Shown here: positions 9,438 through 16,436 of the stretch, piece after piece
Numbering within the stretch: the stretch's first letter is position 1
How the letters are laid out: every line of letters begins with the position of its first letter
Source of the DNA: Pseudidiomarina sp. CB1
GTDB taxonomy: Bacteria > Pseudomonadota > Gammaproteobacteria > Enterobacterales > Alteromonadaceae
Length of the DNA: 64,000 bases
Direction: 5' to 3'
NCBI RefSeq assembly: GCF_024752025.1
Contig: NZ_JANTPU010000003.1
Location: 62,001-126,000, forward strand
Program-made: the position numbers and the translations under genes
The notes under the pieces: model-generated
What the model saw: only the letters and a program-made list of their open reading frames with translations
Databases searched by the model: none
What the model was told of the DNA's origin: nothing

Positions 9438-10072
9438 GAACGTGCAATATCAATTACGTAGGGTTTGATGCCGGCGAAGAAAAACTCGACGGCAATGAGC
9501 ATCACAATAAGTCCCATCAGGCGCATTAGAATCTTACTACCACTGCGGCCGAGCTTGGCTAATAATTGTCGGCCACTGGCGAGCACCACTGCCGTTAATG
9601 CGCAGACCAAGCCAATAGCGATAAACAGGCTAATGCTCGAAGAAGCTGTCGAGGCTGCGGTTTTACCTTCCTGAATGACCAAGATCACCATGGTAATGGC
9701 CCCAGGTCCGGCAATCATTGGAATGCCGATCGGCGTCACTGCCACGTCGGAGCCAAAATCCCCATCGGTTTCGCCATCGACCCGTTTAGGGACCGTGCGA
9801 CCGCGTAACATCTCAAAACCCATCACAAAGAACAAAATACCGCCCGCGACCCGCAAGCCGTTCACTGAAATATTGAAGAAACTAAAAATAGCTTCGCCCA
9901 ACAGCGCAAACACGCTTAAGGCAATAAAGGCTGTTACCGCAGCGCGCATCGCCACCCAGCGTGCTGCTTTGGGTGTCATGGTTTCGGTAAGTGCAATATA
10001 AATAGGTACGGCCGCGACCGGATTGATCATGGTGAACAGAGATGTGAATTGAAAAATAAAGGTTTCGAACAT
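9425..10072 (-). CDS. MarC family integral membrane protein
   Basis: Multi-span inner-membrane protein of the MarC/YchE/YhgN family, often labelled NAAT transporter. The substrate is uncertain, and a role in antibiotic resistance is not established for the family. The start at 10072 gives MFETFIFQFTSLFTMINP, the conserved opening, with GGGGAG 6 bases upstream; a longer frame to 10138 adds unrelated residues. Signatures include NPVAAVPIYIALT and PIGIPMIAGPGAITMVI, the two halves of the internal repeat. The 215 residues and about six spans are normal. Convergent with tgt and divergent from rpsU. Confidence 0.88.
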   Translation of the reverse strand: MFETFIFQFTSLFTMINPVAAVPIYIALTETMTPKAARWVAMRAAVTAFIALSVFALLGEAIFSFFNISVNGLRVAGGILFFVMGFEMLRGRTVPKRVDGETDGDFGSDVAVTPIGIPMIAGPGAITMVILVIQEGKTAASTASSSISLFIAIGLVCALTAVVLASGRQLLAKLGRSGSKILMRLMGLIVMLIAVEFFFAGIKPYVIDIARSIPA

Positions 10073-10262
10073 GCCAGACTCCCCACAAGCCTCTTGTATA
10101 GATCGACATTGCGCCGATAAGTAGCCGTATTGTATCAAGTTTTTAAAAAAGAGGTAAAAAATGTAGCAAAATAAGCTTGCTGCGACATAATTTGACGTGT
10201 AAAGGTGTCATAATCTGCTCACAAAAATAAAACATAATATACAACTTCTGTTGATCACGCTT

Positions 10263-10330
10263 TGGAAGCGGTGAGTCACCCGCATGAGTGTCATGTTGAC
10301 CAGCCTGATTTTCATGCTTCACCGCTTCCA
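10263..10330. repeat. Structured 68-base inverted-repeat element before rpsU
   Basis: A perfect 12-bp outer stem (TGGAAGCGGTGA, 10263-10274, with TCACCGCTTCCA, 10319-10330) encloses a 6-bp inner stem (GCATGA, 10282-10287, with TCATGC, 10312-10317). It lies in the 350-base gap between the MarC-family gene and rpsU, upstream of the rpsU promoter. No U-tract follows on either strand. Weak ORFs of about 60 codons cross it on both strands, but neither has a well-spaced ribosome site or protein-like composition. It could be a small RNA, a REP-like element or a DNA site. The rest of this gap holds only the rpsU promoter and leader. Confidence 0.5.
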
Positions 10331-10375
10331 TCCTTTCTCGCCACGCTTACCTTAAGAATTAAATTGATCGCAGGC

Positions 10376-10404
10376 TTTACATCAGGATCTGAACTCGCTA
10401 CAAT
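10376..10404 (+). promoter_or_regulatory. rpsU: Sigma-70 promoter of rpsU
   Basis: TTTACA (10376-10381), 17-base spacer, TACAAT (10399-10404). Expected start near 10411, giving a leader of about 78 bases before the rpsU ATG. This is the best sigma-70 match in the window. Confidence 0.8.
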
Positions 10405-10488
10405 TCAGCACCATTTTTATTCGTCTTGGTCAAAAAGTGACCAAAGTTGATAACCAAACAACAGAATTTTCATTGAGGTGAGATTTTA

Positions 10489-10704
10489 ATGCCAGTTGTT
10501 AAAGTAAAAGAAAACGAGCCGTTTGACGTGGCGCTGCGTCGTTTCAAGCGTTCTTGCGAAAAAGCGGGCGTATTGTCAGAAGTACGTCGTCGTGAACACT
10601 ACGAAAAGCCAACTGCAGAGCGTAAGCGCAAGAAAGCAGCAGCGGTAAAACGTCACGCGAAGAAATTGTCGCGCGAGAATGCGCGTCGCACTCGTTTGTA
10701 CTAA
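10489..10704 (+). CDS. rpsU: 30S ribosomal protein S21
   Basis: Small basic ribosomal protein of the 30S head and platform, needed for initiation on natural mRNAs. The 71 residues ([20 protein letters not shown] to [10 protein letters not shown]) are the full family length and very rich in Arg and Lys. A TGAGGTGAG ribosome site precedes the ATG. It opens the macromolecular synthesis block rpsU-dnaG-rpoD, and an attenuator-like terminator lies between it and dnaG, as in E. coli, allowing S21 to be made in large excess over primase. Confidence 0.98.
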   Translation: MPVVKVKENEPFDVALRRFKRSCEKAGVLSEVRRREHYEKPTAERKRKKAAAVKRHAKKLSRENARRTRLY

Positions 10705-10787
10705 GTTGTTGGGTCGCATGCCGACCTTAAACTTTTACACCGCGACTGGTTACTGATGAGCAATCTGCTTTTACAGTGACTGCTGAG

Positions 10788-10819
10788 AGCCGAAGCCGTG
10801 TTTCACGCTTCGGCTTTTT
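10788..10819 (+). terminator. Attenuator/terminator between rpsU and dnaG
   Basis: AGCCGAAGC, loop CGTGTTTCAC, GCTTCGGCT, then TTTTT. It matches the position of the T1 terminator of the E. coli macromolecular synthesis operon. Leak-through, or the candidate promoter just downstream, would supply dnaG. Confidence 0.9.
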
Positions 10820-10843
10820 CATTTCTGCAATAAGCGGTACAAT
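10815..10843 (+). promoter_or_regulatory. Candidate dnaG promoter
   Basis: TTTTTC (10815-10820, inside the U-tract of the preceding terminator), 17-base spacer, TACAAT (10838-10843), then the GC-rich CGTGCGACC. The -35 is poor; the -10 and the spacing are good. Confidence 0.35.
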
Positions 10844-10887
10844 CGTGCGACCTTCGCTCGATGACACATAAGGGAACCGCAGATACC

Positions 10888-12645
10888 ATGGCAGGGCTGA
10901 TTCCAAAAAGCTTTATCTATGATCTACTTGACCGCGCCGATGTGGTCGAAGTCGTGGATAGCCGTGTGCCGCTTAAAAAAGCGGGCCGTAATTATCAGGC
11001 CTGTTGCCCATTTCATAATGAAAAGACCCCCAGTTTCACCGTAGCTCCGGATAAGCAATTTTTTCACTGCTTTGGCTGTGGCGAGCATGGAAATGCCATT
11101 GACTTTTTAATGCGCTATGACGGTCTTGAATTCCCCGATGCAGTGGAAGAGCTTGCGGCAATGCTGGGTGTTGAAGTCCCCCGCGAAACCTCAGCCAACC
11201 CACAGGCAGAGGCGCGCAAAAGGCAGCAAGCCGCTGATGATTACCAGCAAATGGAACGTGCCAGCAAGTTTTTTGCCTATCAGTTACGCAATCATAAGAA
11301 GTCAGCTGAGGTTGTTGACTACCTTAAGGGACGTGGCCTTAGCGGCGAAGTCGTGAAGCAGTTCCAAATTGGCTATGCCCCCGATGGTTGGGATGATCTG
11401 CTGAAGAGTTTGGCAAAGGATCAAGGATCACGTGAACAGCTGGTCGACTTGAAGCTGGTTAATCGCAACGACAATGGCCGTTATTATGACTTCTTCCGCG
11501 ATCGTGTGATGTTCCCTATTCGTGATCGTCGTGGCCGCGTGGTTGGTTTTGGTGGTCGTATTTTGGCCGGTGATGGGCCGAAGTATCTAAACTCTCCAGA
11601 AACGCGCATCTTTCATAAAGGCCGAGAACTGTATGGCTTCTATGAAGTAAAGCAAGCGCATCGCAATCTCGAGCAAGTCGTTATTGTCGAAGGCTATATG
11701 GACGTAGTGGCCTTAGCCCAGGCGGGGATTGACTTTGCCGTGGCATCGCTAGGCACGGCGACGACGACTGAGCAATTGCAGATGTTATTCCGCGCAACGA
11801 AGCGGGTGACCTGTTGCTACGATGGCGACCGTGCTGGCCGAGATGCGGCCTGGCGCGCGCTCGAAAATGCCTTACCGTTGTTAACCGACGGCCTTGAACT
11901 GAATTTTCTATTTTTGCCCGATGGCGAAGACCCAGATAGCTTAGTCCGCCAAGAAGGTGCCGAAGCGTTCACTGCGCGGTTAGCCGAGGCACAAAGCTTT
12001 ACCCAGTACTTTTTCAATCATCTGACGGAGAGCCTTGATCTCACTACTGATAGTGGACGTGCGGCGTTGTTGAGCCAAGCGCGGCCGTTAATTGAAAAAG
12101 TGGCCAGCGATTATTATCGCGAAGAACTGTTACAGGAACTTGCCCGTTTGTTACGCCGCGAAGTCTCGCAAGTGGCGAGTCAAGTGAAGCAAAAACCACA
12201 GCATGCACAAGCGCCGGAAAAACTAAAAATGACGCCGATTCGGCGTGCCATAGCACTGCTCCTGCAGTACCCGCAACTCGGCCACGAAGTACCGCTGCAC
12301 GAAGAGTTAGCGCAACTCAAATTGCCGGGCATCAACGTTCTGCTTGAACTGCATCGGCAGACGCGCGAGCAAAACGTTAACTCAGCGCAATTGGTTGAGC
12401 TTTGGCGTGGTCAGCGTGAAGAAAAGCTCTTACGGCAGTTGGTAAGTTGGGAGCATCATCTTGAGCAAGACAATATCAGCCAAGAGTTTTTCGATACCTT
12501 CTTATATTTCATTGATTTATTTGTTGAACAACGTGCGAATGAGTTGCTTGCCAAAGAGCAACAGGCGCCGCTGAGCGCAGACGAGAAGCGCGAATACATG
12601 GCATTGATGCAACATAAGGCGAAGAAGAACAGCGCACAAAGTTGA
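10888..12645 (+). CDS. dnaG: DNA primase
   Basis: Synthesises RNA primers for chromosome replication and binds DnaB helicase through its C-terminus. The ATG at 10888 gives MAGLIPKSFIYDLLDR, which aligns with E. coli MAGRIPRVFINDLL; AGGGA lies 12 bases upstream. An in-frame ATG at 10861 lacks a ribosome site. The 585 residues show the CHC2 zinc finger (C40, H43, C61, C64 in ACCPFHNEKTPSF and FHCFGCGEHGN), the RNA-polymerase domain, the TOPRIM core (VEGYMDVVALAQ, YDGDRAGRDAAW) and a C-terminal helicase-binding region after about 430. In E. coli dnaG is followed by rpoD; here a lipoprotein gene and two control regions intervene. Confidence 0.97.
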   Translation: MAGLIPKSFIYDLLDRADVVEVVDSRVPLKKAGRNYQACCPFHNEKTPSFTVAPDKQFFHCFGCGEHGNAIDFLMRYDGLEFPDAVEELAAMLGVEVPRETSANPQAEARKRQQAADDYQQMERASKFFAYQLRNHKKSAEVVDYLKGRGLSGEVVKQFQIGYAPDGWDDLLKSLAKDQGSREQLVDLKLVNRNDNGRYYDFFRDRVMFPIRDRRGRVVGFGGRILAGDGPKYLNSPETRIFHKGRELYGFYEVKQAHRNLEQVVIVEGYMDVVALAQAGIDFAVASLGTATTTEQLQMLFRATKRVTCCYDGDRAGRDAAWRALENALPLLTDGLELNFLFLPDGEDPDSLVRQEGAEAFTARLAEAQSFTQYFFNHLTESLDLTTDSGRAALLSQARPLIEKVASDYYREELLQELARLLRREVSQVASQVKQKPQHAQAPEKLKMTPIRRAIALLLQYPQLGHEVPLHEELAQLKLPGINVLLELHRQTREQNVNSAQLVELWRGQREEKLLRQLVSWEHHLEQDNISQEFFDTFLYFIDLFVEQRANELLAKEQQAPLSADEKREYMALMQHKAKKNSAQS

Positions 12646-12752
12646 GAAAATTGACAAAAAGTAGTGAAAACCACTCCATCCTCAAGCAAACCAAAACCAA
12701 TAAGCTCAAATTAAATCATTGTTTTTATTGGTAAATAGATAAATTTAAAAAC

Positions 12753-12770
12753 TTGGCATTATCCTTGCTT
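12753..12770 (+). promoter_or_regulatory. Sigma-54-like (-24/-12) promoter
   Basis: TTGGCATTATCCTTGCTT has GG at 12755-12756 and GC at 12767-12768 with exactly 10 bases between them. It matches TTGGCA and TTGCT of the RpoN consensus. The expected start is near 12780, about 77 bases before the DUF3192 lipoprotein gene. No enhancer-binding protein gene is in the window. Confidence 0.5.
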
Positions 12771-12801
12771 AAATCCTTGGGTAACTACAAAGCTGTGAGC
12801 G

Positions 12802-12813
12802 TAGCGTACGCTA
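12802..12813. repeat. Perfect 12-bp palindrome in the DUF3192 leader
   Basis: TAGCGTACGCTA is self-complementary and lies about 22 bases after the predicted sigma-54 start and 44 bases before the ATG. It may be an operator or a short mRNA hairpin. Confidence 0.4.
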
Positions 12814-12856
12814 ACTCCCTTTGTCTTCTCTGAAACTTAGTAATAAAGGAATAATA

Positions 12857-13246
12857 ATGAAAACCATGAAAGCCTTAGCCGCTGGCGCAGTTATTTTTAC
12901 TTCAGTTTTGACCTTACAAGGGTGTTTGATCGTCGCCGATGGGCACGGTGATAATGACTGGTCAACGAGCGACTTTCGTAAGTTAGAAGAAGAAAACCGT
13001 GCGCACATTGCTGCACTTTCTGCCGCAGCAACACCTGAGACAGTACGTGCGACCATGGGCACCCCAAACTTTGCTGATCGCACGACCATTGATGGCGTAC
13101 GTTACGATGTACTTTACTATCGCACGCATCGCGTTGAAGGCGACGGCAACACCACTCGTGACGAGTGCACACCACTGGTTTTTGAGGATGGAAAACTCGT
13201 TGGTACCGGTCAGTTAGCATTGGACCGTATCCCACAACAGAATTGA
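12857..13246 (+). CDS. DUF3192 family lipoprotein
   Basis: Small exported lipoprotein of unknown function, 129 residues from the ATG at 12857 (AAAGGA 6 bases upstream). The signal peptide ends in the lipobox LQGC (Cys 22). The mature part has an acidic/helical segment DFRKLEEENRAHIAAL and a domain with TPETVRATMGTPNFADR. This resembles the SmpA/OmlA-like fold, in which such a turn precedes a two-layer sandwich; the DUF3192 assignment is by that pattern. It sits between dnaG and rpoD, an unusual insertion in this conserved block, with its own promoter-like sequence. Confidence 0.82.
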   Translation: MKTMKALAAGAVIFTSVLTLQGCLIVADGHGDNDWSTSDFRKLEEENRAHIAALSAAATPETVRATMGTPNFADRTTIDGVRYDVLYYRTHRVEGDGNTTRDECTPLVFEDGKLVGTGQLALDRIPQQN

Positions 13247-13285
13247 TTATTTTCTGGCTCGAAACTGCATAATCTGCTACACTAT

Positions 13286-13325
13286 CCGGTCTTGAATTCG
13301 ATACCTCAGTTTAAGACCGGTTTTT
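13286..13325 (+). terminator. Terminator or attenuator before rpoD
   Basis: CCGGTCTT (13286-13293) pairs with AAGACCGG (13313-13320), followed by TTTTT. It ends the DUF3192 transcript 35 bases before rpoD. A TACACT -10-like box just upstream (13278-13283) would start transcription inside the stem, so promoter and terminator may overlap. Confidence 0.75.
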
Positions 13326-13360
13326 AGTTATCCATTTGAAATCACAGGTGGTAGATCTGT

Positions 13361-15202
13361 ATGCAGCAGAGTCGTCAATCGCAACTCAGAATTCTTATTG
13401 CCAAAGGAAAAGAGCAGGGTTACCTGACTTTTGCCGAGGTCAACGATCATTTACCTTCTGAGATTGTAGATTCCGATCAAATTGAAGATATCATCGCCAT
13501 GATTAACGACATGGGGATCAAGGTGTTTGAAAACGCCCCCGATGCCGATGACTTGATGATGAGCGAAGACACCGCAGACGAAGATGCTGCGGAAGCAGCG
13601 GCGGCAGCGCTCGCTAGTGTTGACGGCGAATTAGGCCGCACGACAGACCCTGTGCGCATGTACATGCGTGAAATGGGTACGGTCGAGTTGTTAACACGCG
13701 AAGGCGAAATCGACATAGCCAAGCGCATTGAAGAAGGTATTAACCAAGTTCAATGCTCAGTCGCCGAATATCCTGAAGCCATTAACTTCTTACTCGATCA
13801 GTGGGATCAATGTGAAGCCGAAGAAATGCGTCTTACCGACATCATTTCTGGTTTTATCGATCCTAACGAAGTCGACGAAGCACCGGTCGCGGCAACGCAC
13901 ATTGGTTCAGAGCTTTCGGAAGAAGAGCTTGAAGACGAAGATGATGATGCCGATGACGACGACGATGATGATGATGACGCAAATGAAGGCGGCATCGATC
14001 CTGAGTTCGCACGGCAAAAATTCGGTGAGCTTCGTGACCAGTACGAAAAGACCCGCGCGGCGATTAGCAAGCATGGCCGTGATCATGCCAAAGCCCGTAC
14101 CGAGATTGATGCACTAAGCGATCTGTTCAAACAGTTCCGTTTGGTACCGAAGCAGTTTGACCGCTTGGTAAAAGACATGCGCGACATGATGCATCGTGTC
14201 CGTGTGCAAGAACGTTTGATTATGAAGATGAGTGTCGAACAGGCAAACATGCCGAAGCGTGCCTTCATGAAAGCTTTTGCAGGCAACGAGAACAGCACGG
14301 CCTGGATCGATGCCGCAATTGAGAGTGGCGAAAGCTACTCTGACGGCATCGCTGAGCTACGTACCGAACTTGAGCGTTGTGTGGCGAAACTGGCAGAAGT
14401 TGAGGTCGAAACCGGACTGACTATTGCCAAAGTTAAAGACATCAACCGTCGTATGTCGATCGGTGAAGCGAAAGCGCGTCGTGCCAAGAAAGAAATGGTC
14501 GAAGCGAACTTACGTTTGGTTATTTCGATTGCGAAAAAATACACCAACCGTGGCTTGCAGTTCTTGGATCTGATCCAAGAGGGTAACATCGGTTTGATGA
14601 AAGCCGTGGATAAGTTCGAATATCGCCGTGGTTATAAGTTTTCAACTTATGCGACCTGGTGGATTCGTCAGGCGATCACGCGTTCGATTGCTGACCAAGC
14701 GCGGACCATCCGTATTCCGGTGCACATGATCGAAACGATCAACAAGCTGAACCGTATTTCGCGTCAAATGCTACAAGAAATGGGCCGTGAGCCGTCGCCA
14801 GAAGAGTTGGCGGAGCGCATGGTGATGCCAGAAGACAAGATCCGTAAGGTATTAAAAATCGCTAAAGAGCCAATCTCCATGGAAACCCCCATTGGTGATG
14901 ATGAAGATTCGCATCTTGGTGATTTCATCGAGGATACTACCCTCGATTTGCCAGTGGATTCTGCGACTTCGGAAAGCCTTAAAAATGCCGTTCGCGGTGT
15001 TTTGGGTGGCTTAACGCAGCGTGAAGCGAAAGTTCTGCGCATGCGTTTCGGTATCGACATGAATACTGACCATACGCTTGAAGAAGTGGGTAAACAGTTT
15101 GACGTAACCCGTGAGCGGATCCGTCAGATTGAAGCGAAAGCGTTACGCAAGCTTCGTCATCCAAGCCGTTCAGAACAGCTCAAGTCGTTCTTGGACGAGT
15201 AA
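13361..15202 (+). CDS. rpoD: RNA polymerase primary sigma factor (sigma-70)
   Basis: Housekeeping sigma factor, 613 residues, preceded by AGGTGG. Region 1.1 spans about 1-80, region 1.2 starts at [11 protein letters not shown] (about 96), and a non-conserved region lies at 130-380. Region 2 contains [18 protein letters not shown] and [17 protein letters not shown], region 3 follows, and region 4.2 has the helix-turn-helix [20 protein letters not shown]. The non-conserved region carries an extremely acidic tract at about 184-207 (two runs of consecutive Asp). A strong terminator follows. A separate terminator immediately upstream means rpoD must depend on a local promoter or on read-through. 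Confidence 0.98.
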   Translation: MQQSRQSQLRILIAKGKEQGYLTFAEVNDHLPSEIVDSDQIEDIIAMINDMGIKVFENAPDADDLMMSEDTADEDAAEAAAAALASVDGELGRTTDPVRMYMREMGTVELLTREGEIDIAKRIEEGINQVQCSVAEYPEAINFLLDQWDQCEAEEMRLTDIISGFIDPNEVDEAPVAATHIGSELSEEELEDEDDDADDDDDDDDDANEGGIDPEFARQKFGELRDQYEKTRAAISKHGRDHAKARTEIDALSDLFKQFRLVPKQFDRLVKDMRDMMHRVRVQERLIMKMSVEQANMPKRAFMKAFAGNENSTAWIDAAIESGESYSDGIAELRTELERCVAKLAEVEVETGLTIAKVKDINRRMSIGEAKARRAKKEMVEANLRLVISIAKKYTNRGLQFLDLIQEGNIGLMKAVDKFEYRRGYKFSTYATWWIRQAITRSIADQARTIRIPVHMIETINKLNRISRQMLQEMGREPSPEELAERMVMPEDKIRKVLKIAKEPISMETPIGDDEDSHLGDFIEDTTLDLPVDSATSESLKNAVRGVLGGLTQREAKVLRMRFGIDMNTDHTLEEVGKQFDVTRERIRQIEAKALRKLRHPSRSEQLKSFLDE

Positions 15203-15222
15203 GCCTGAAGTCGAACGAAAAC

Positions 15223-15255
15223 GCCTCTGTAGTGTCGAACTGCAGAGGCTTTTTT
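15223..15255 (+). terminator. Rho-independent terminator after rpoD
   Basis: GCCTCTG (15223-15229) pairs with CAGAGGC (15243-15249), followed by six T. Ends the rpsU-dnaG-rpoD block. Confidence 0.92.
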
Positions 15256-15359
15256 ATGCTTGAATTCGTGCTGGCCTGTAGCCAGTATAAATCCTGCTGA
15301 TATGAAATTTGCCGCTATTTTTGTTAAGGTGGTGCTAATTTCGCTGAAAAGGATACTTT

Positions 15360-16154
15360 ATGATCGCAATGGATCAGAACAAGGCTGATACACCGCAACC
15401 ACGTCGTATCGTGGATGCGCATTTGCACATTTACAATGACGCGTATCCATTATTAGAAAATCAGGGCTTTTTGCCACCACCATTCTCGGTGGAGGACTAC
15501 AAGCACCGTACGCGCGACTTACCTATTGTTGGTGGAGTGTTGGTGTCAGGCTCATCGCAAGGGTTTGATCAGAGTTATCTGAAGCCTGCGCTGGACCAGC
15601 TCGGTGACAATTTTGTCGCCATCACTAACTTGCCGAGTACCGTATCGGACGAAAAGATTTTGTCGTTACGTGATGCCGGAGTCCGCGGCGTACGTGTTAA
15701 CTTAAAACGTCGCGTGGTCAGTGGGCTGGATAATTTAGTCGACTTTGGTATGCGTATTTGGGATTTAGCCGGCTGGCACCTCGAAATGTACGTCGACAGC
15801 CGTGAACTTGATGAAGTTGTGCCAAAGCTCATTAAGTTGCCAAAAGCATCGGTCGACCACCTTGGCATGGCACGCTCCGGTTTGTCACAGGTTCGCAAAC
15901 TGGCCGAAGCTGGCGTGCACATTAAAGCCAGCGGCTTTGGTCGTACCGAAGTCAACGTAGCTGAAGCCGTACGCGCGCTCTACAAGACCAACCCAGACTG
16001 TTTGATGTTCGGTACTGACTTACCGTCAAACCGCGCTGAGCGACCATTCAACCTCAGTGACATCACCACAGTTGCAGCAGCCCTCGATGACGACGACGCC
16101 ATCGACAAAGTATTCGCGCGCAACGCCGCCGAATTCTACGACATAAAGCTTTAA
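15360..16154 (+). CDS. Amidohydrolase family protein (COG3618, PDC-hydrolase-like)
   Basis: Predicted cytosolic TIM-barrel metal-dependent hydrolase of the amidohydrolase 2 group that includes 2-pyrone-4,6-dicarboxylate hydrolase. The 264 residues show the first-strand metal motif DAHLHIY (about 20-26), VRVNLKRR on a central strand, VDHLGMARSG with the strand-6 His, and FGTDLPSNRA with the C-terminal catalytic Asp. AAAAGGA precedes the ATG. No pathway partner is adjacent: upstream is the rpoD terminator, downstream a tRNA. The substrate cannot be deduced; lactones and aromatic-derived acids are the usual range of relatives. Confidence 0.82.
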   Translation: MIAMDQNKADTPQPRRIVDAHLHIYNDAYPLLENQGFLPPPFSVEDYKHRTRDLPIVGGVLVSGSSQGFDQSYLKPALDQLGDNFVAITNLPSTVSDEKILSLRDAGVRGVRVNLKRRVVSGLDNLVDFGMRIWDLAGWHLEMYVDSRELDEVVPKLIKLPKASVDHLGMARSGLSQVRKLAEAGVHIKASGFGRTEVNVAEAVRALYKTNPDCLMFGTDLPSNRAERPFNLSDITTVAAALDDDDAIDKVFARNAAEFYDIKL

Positions 16155-16172
16155 AAACAGCCCTTCGGGGTC

Positions 16173-16201
16173 ATGACAAGCGGGCCAAAATTGCATATAC
16201 T
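16173..16201 (+). promoter_or_regulatory. Promoter of tRNA-Ile2 with GC-rich discriminator
   Basis: ATGACA (16173-16178), 17-base spacer, TATACT (16196-16201), then TGCGCCCGC. The -10 lies in the loop of an inverted repeat, CAAGCGGGC (16177-16185) against GCCCGCTTG (16205-16213). GC-rich discriminators are a hallmark of stringently controlled stable-RNA promoters. Confidence 0.65.
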
Positions 16202-16211
16202 TGCGCCCGCT

Positions 16212-16235
16212 TGGTTAATCCCATGGGATTAACCA
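16212..16235. repeat. 24-bp perfect palindrome in the tRNA-Ile2 leader
   Basis: Each half is TGGTTAATCCCA and its reverse complement, giving a 24-base self-complementary sequence with no spacer and CCATGG at the centre. It sits after the predicted transcript start (near 16208) and 12 bases before the tRNA 5' end. It would form a 10-bp hairpin in the precursor or act as a dimeric DNA-binding site. Confidence 0.7.
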
Positions 16236-16247
16236 CCTTCCTGAAAT

Positions 16248-16323
16248 GGCCCCTTAGCTCAGTGGTTAGAGCAGCCGACTCATAATCGGTTGGTCCCCAG
16301 TTCAAATCTGGGAGGGGCCACCA
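16248..16323 (+). tRNA. tRNA-Ile2 (CAT anticodon, lysidine-modified)
   Basis: A 76-base cloverleaf with an encoded CCA end. The acceptor stem is GGCCCCT/AGGGGCC, and the anticodon stem GCCGA/TCGGT holds loop CTCATAA. The CAT anticodon could be Met, but the GGCCCC acceptor and overall sequence match the minor isoleucine tRNA (E. coli ileX type). Its C34 is converted to lysidine by TilS to read AUA codons. The T arm has the normal GTTCAAATC loop. It is an isolated single gene with its own promoter. Confidence 0.93.
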
Positions 16324-16436
16324 TATTTAATTGAGCCACTTCTCGGAATCGATAAGTTAGGGGAGATCCCCTATATCCCCAGTCTTCATTTGCTGCAACT
16401 CTGTAAACGTCAACAACGTTTAATTGGAGCATGATT

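Noticed and set aside
10143-10450. Two ORFs of about 60 codons on opposite strands before rpsU
   Set aside because: Both cross the inverted-repeat element, start in its stem, lack spaced ribosome sites and end in low-complexity sequence.
13807-14070. Long Ser-rich ORF on the minus strand across rpoD
   Set aside because: It is the antisense image of the GAT/GAC-rich acidic tract; the poly-Ser composition is an artefact of that repeat.
16358-16373. TAGGGG-AGAT-CCCCTA hairpin after the tRNA
   Set aside because: Only 6 bp and no U-tract; too weak to call as the tRNA terminator.
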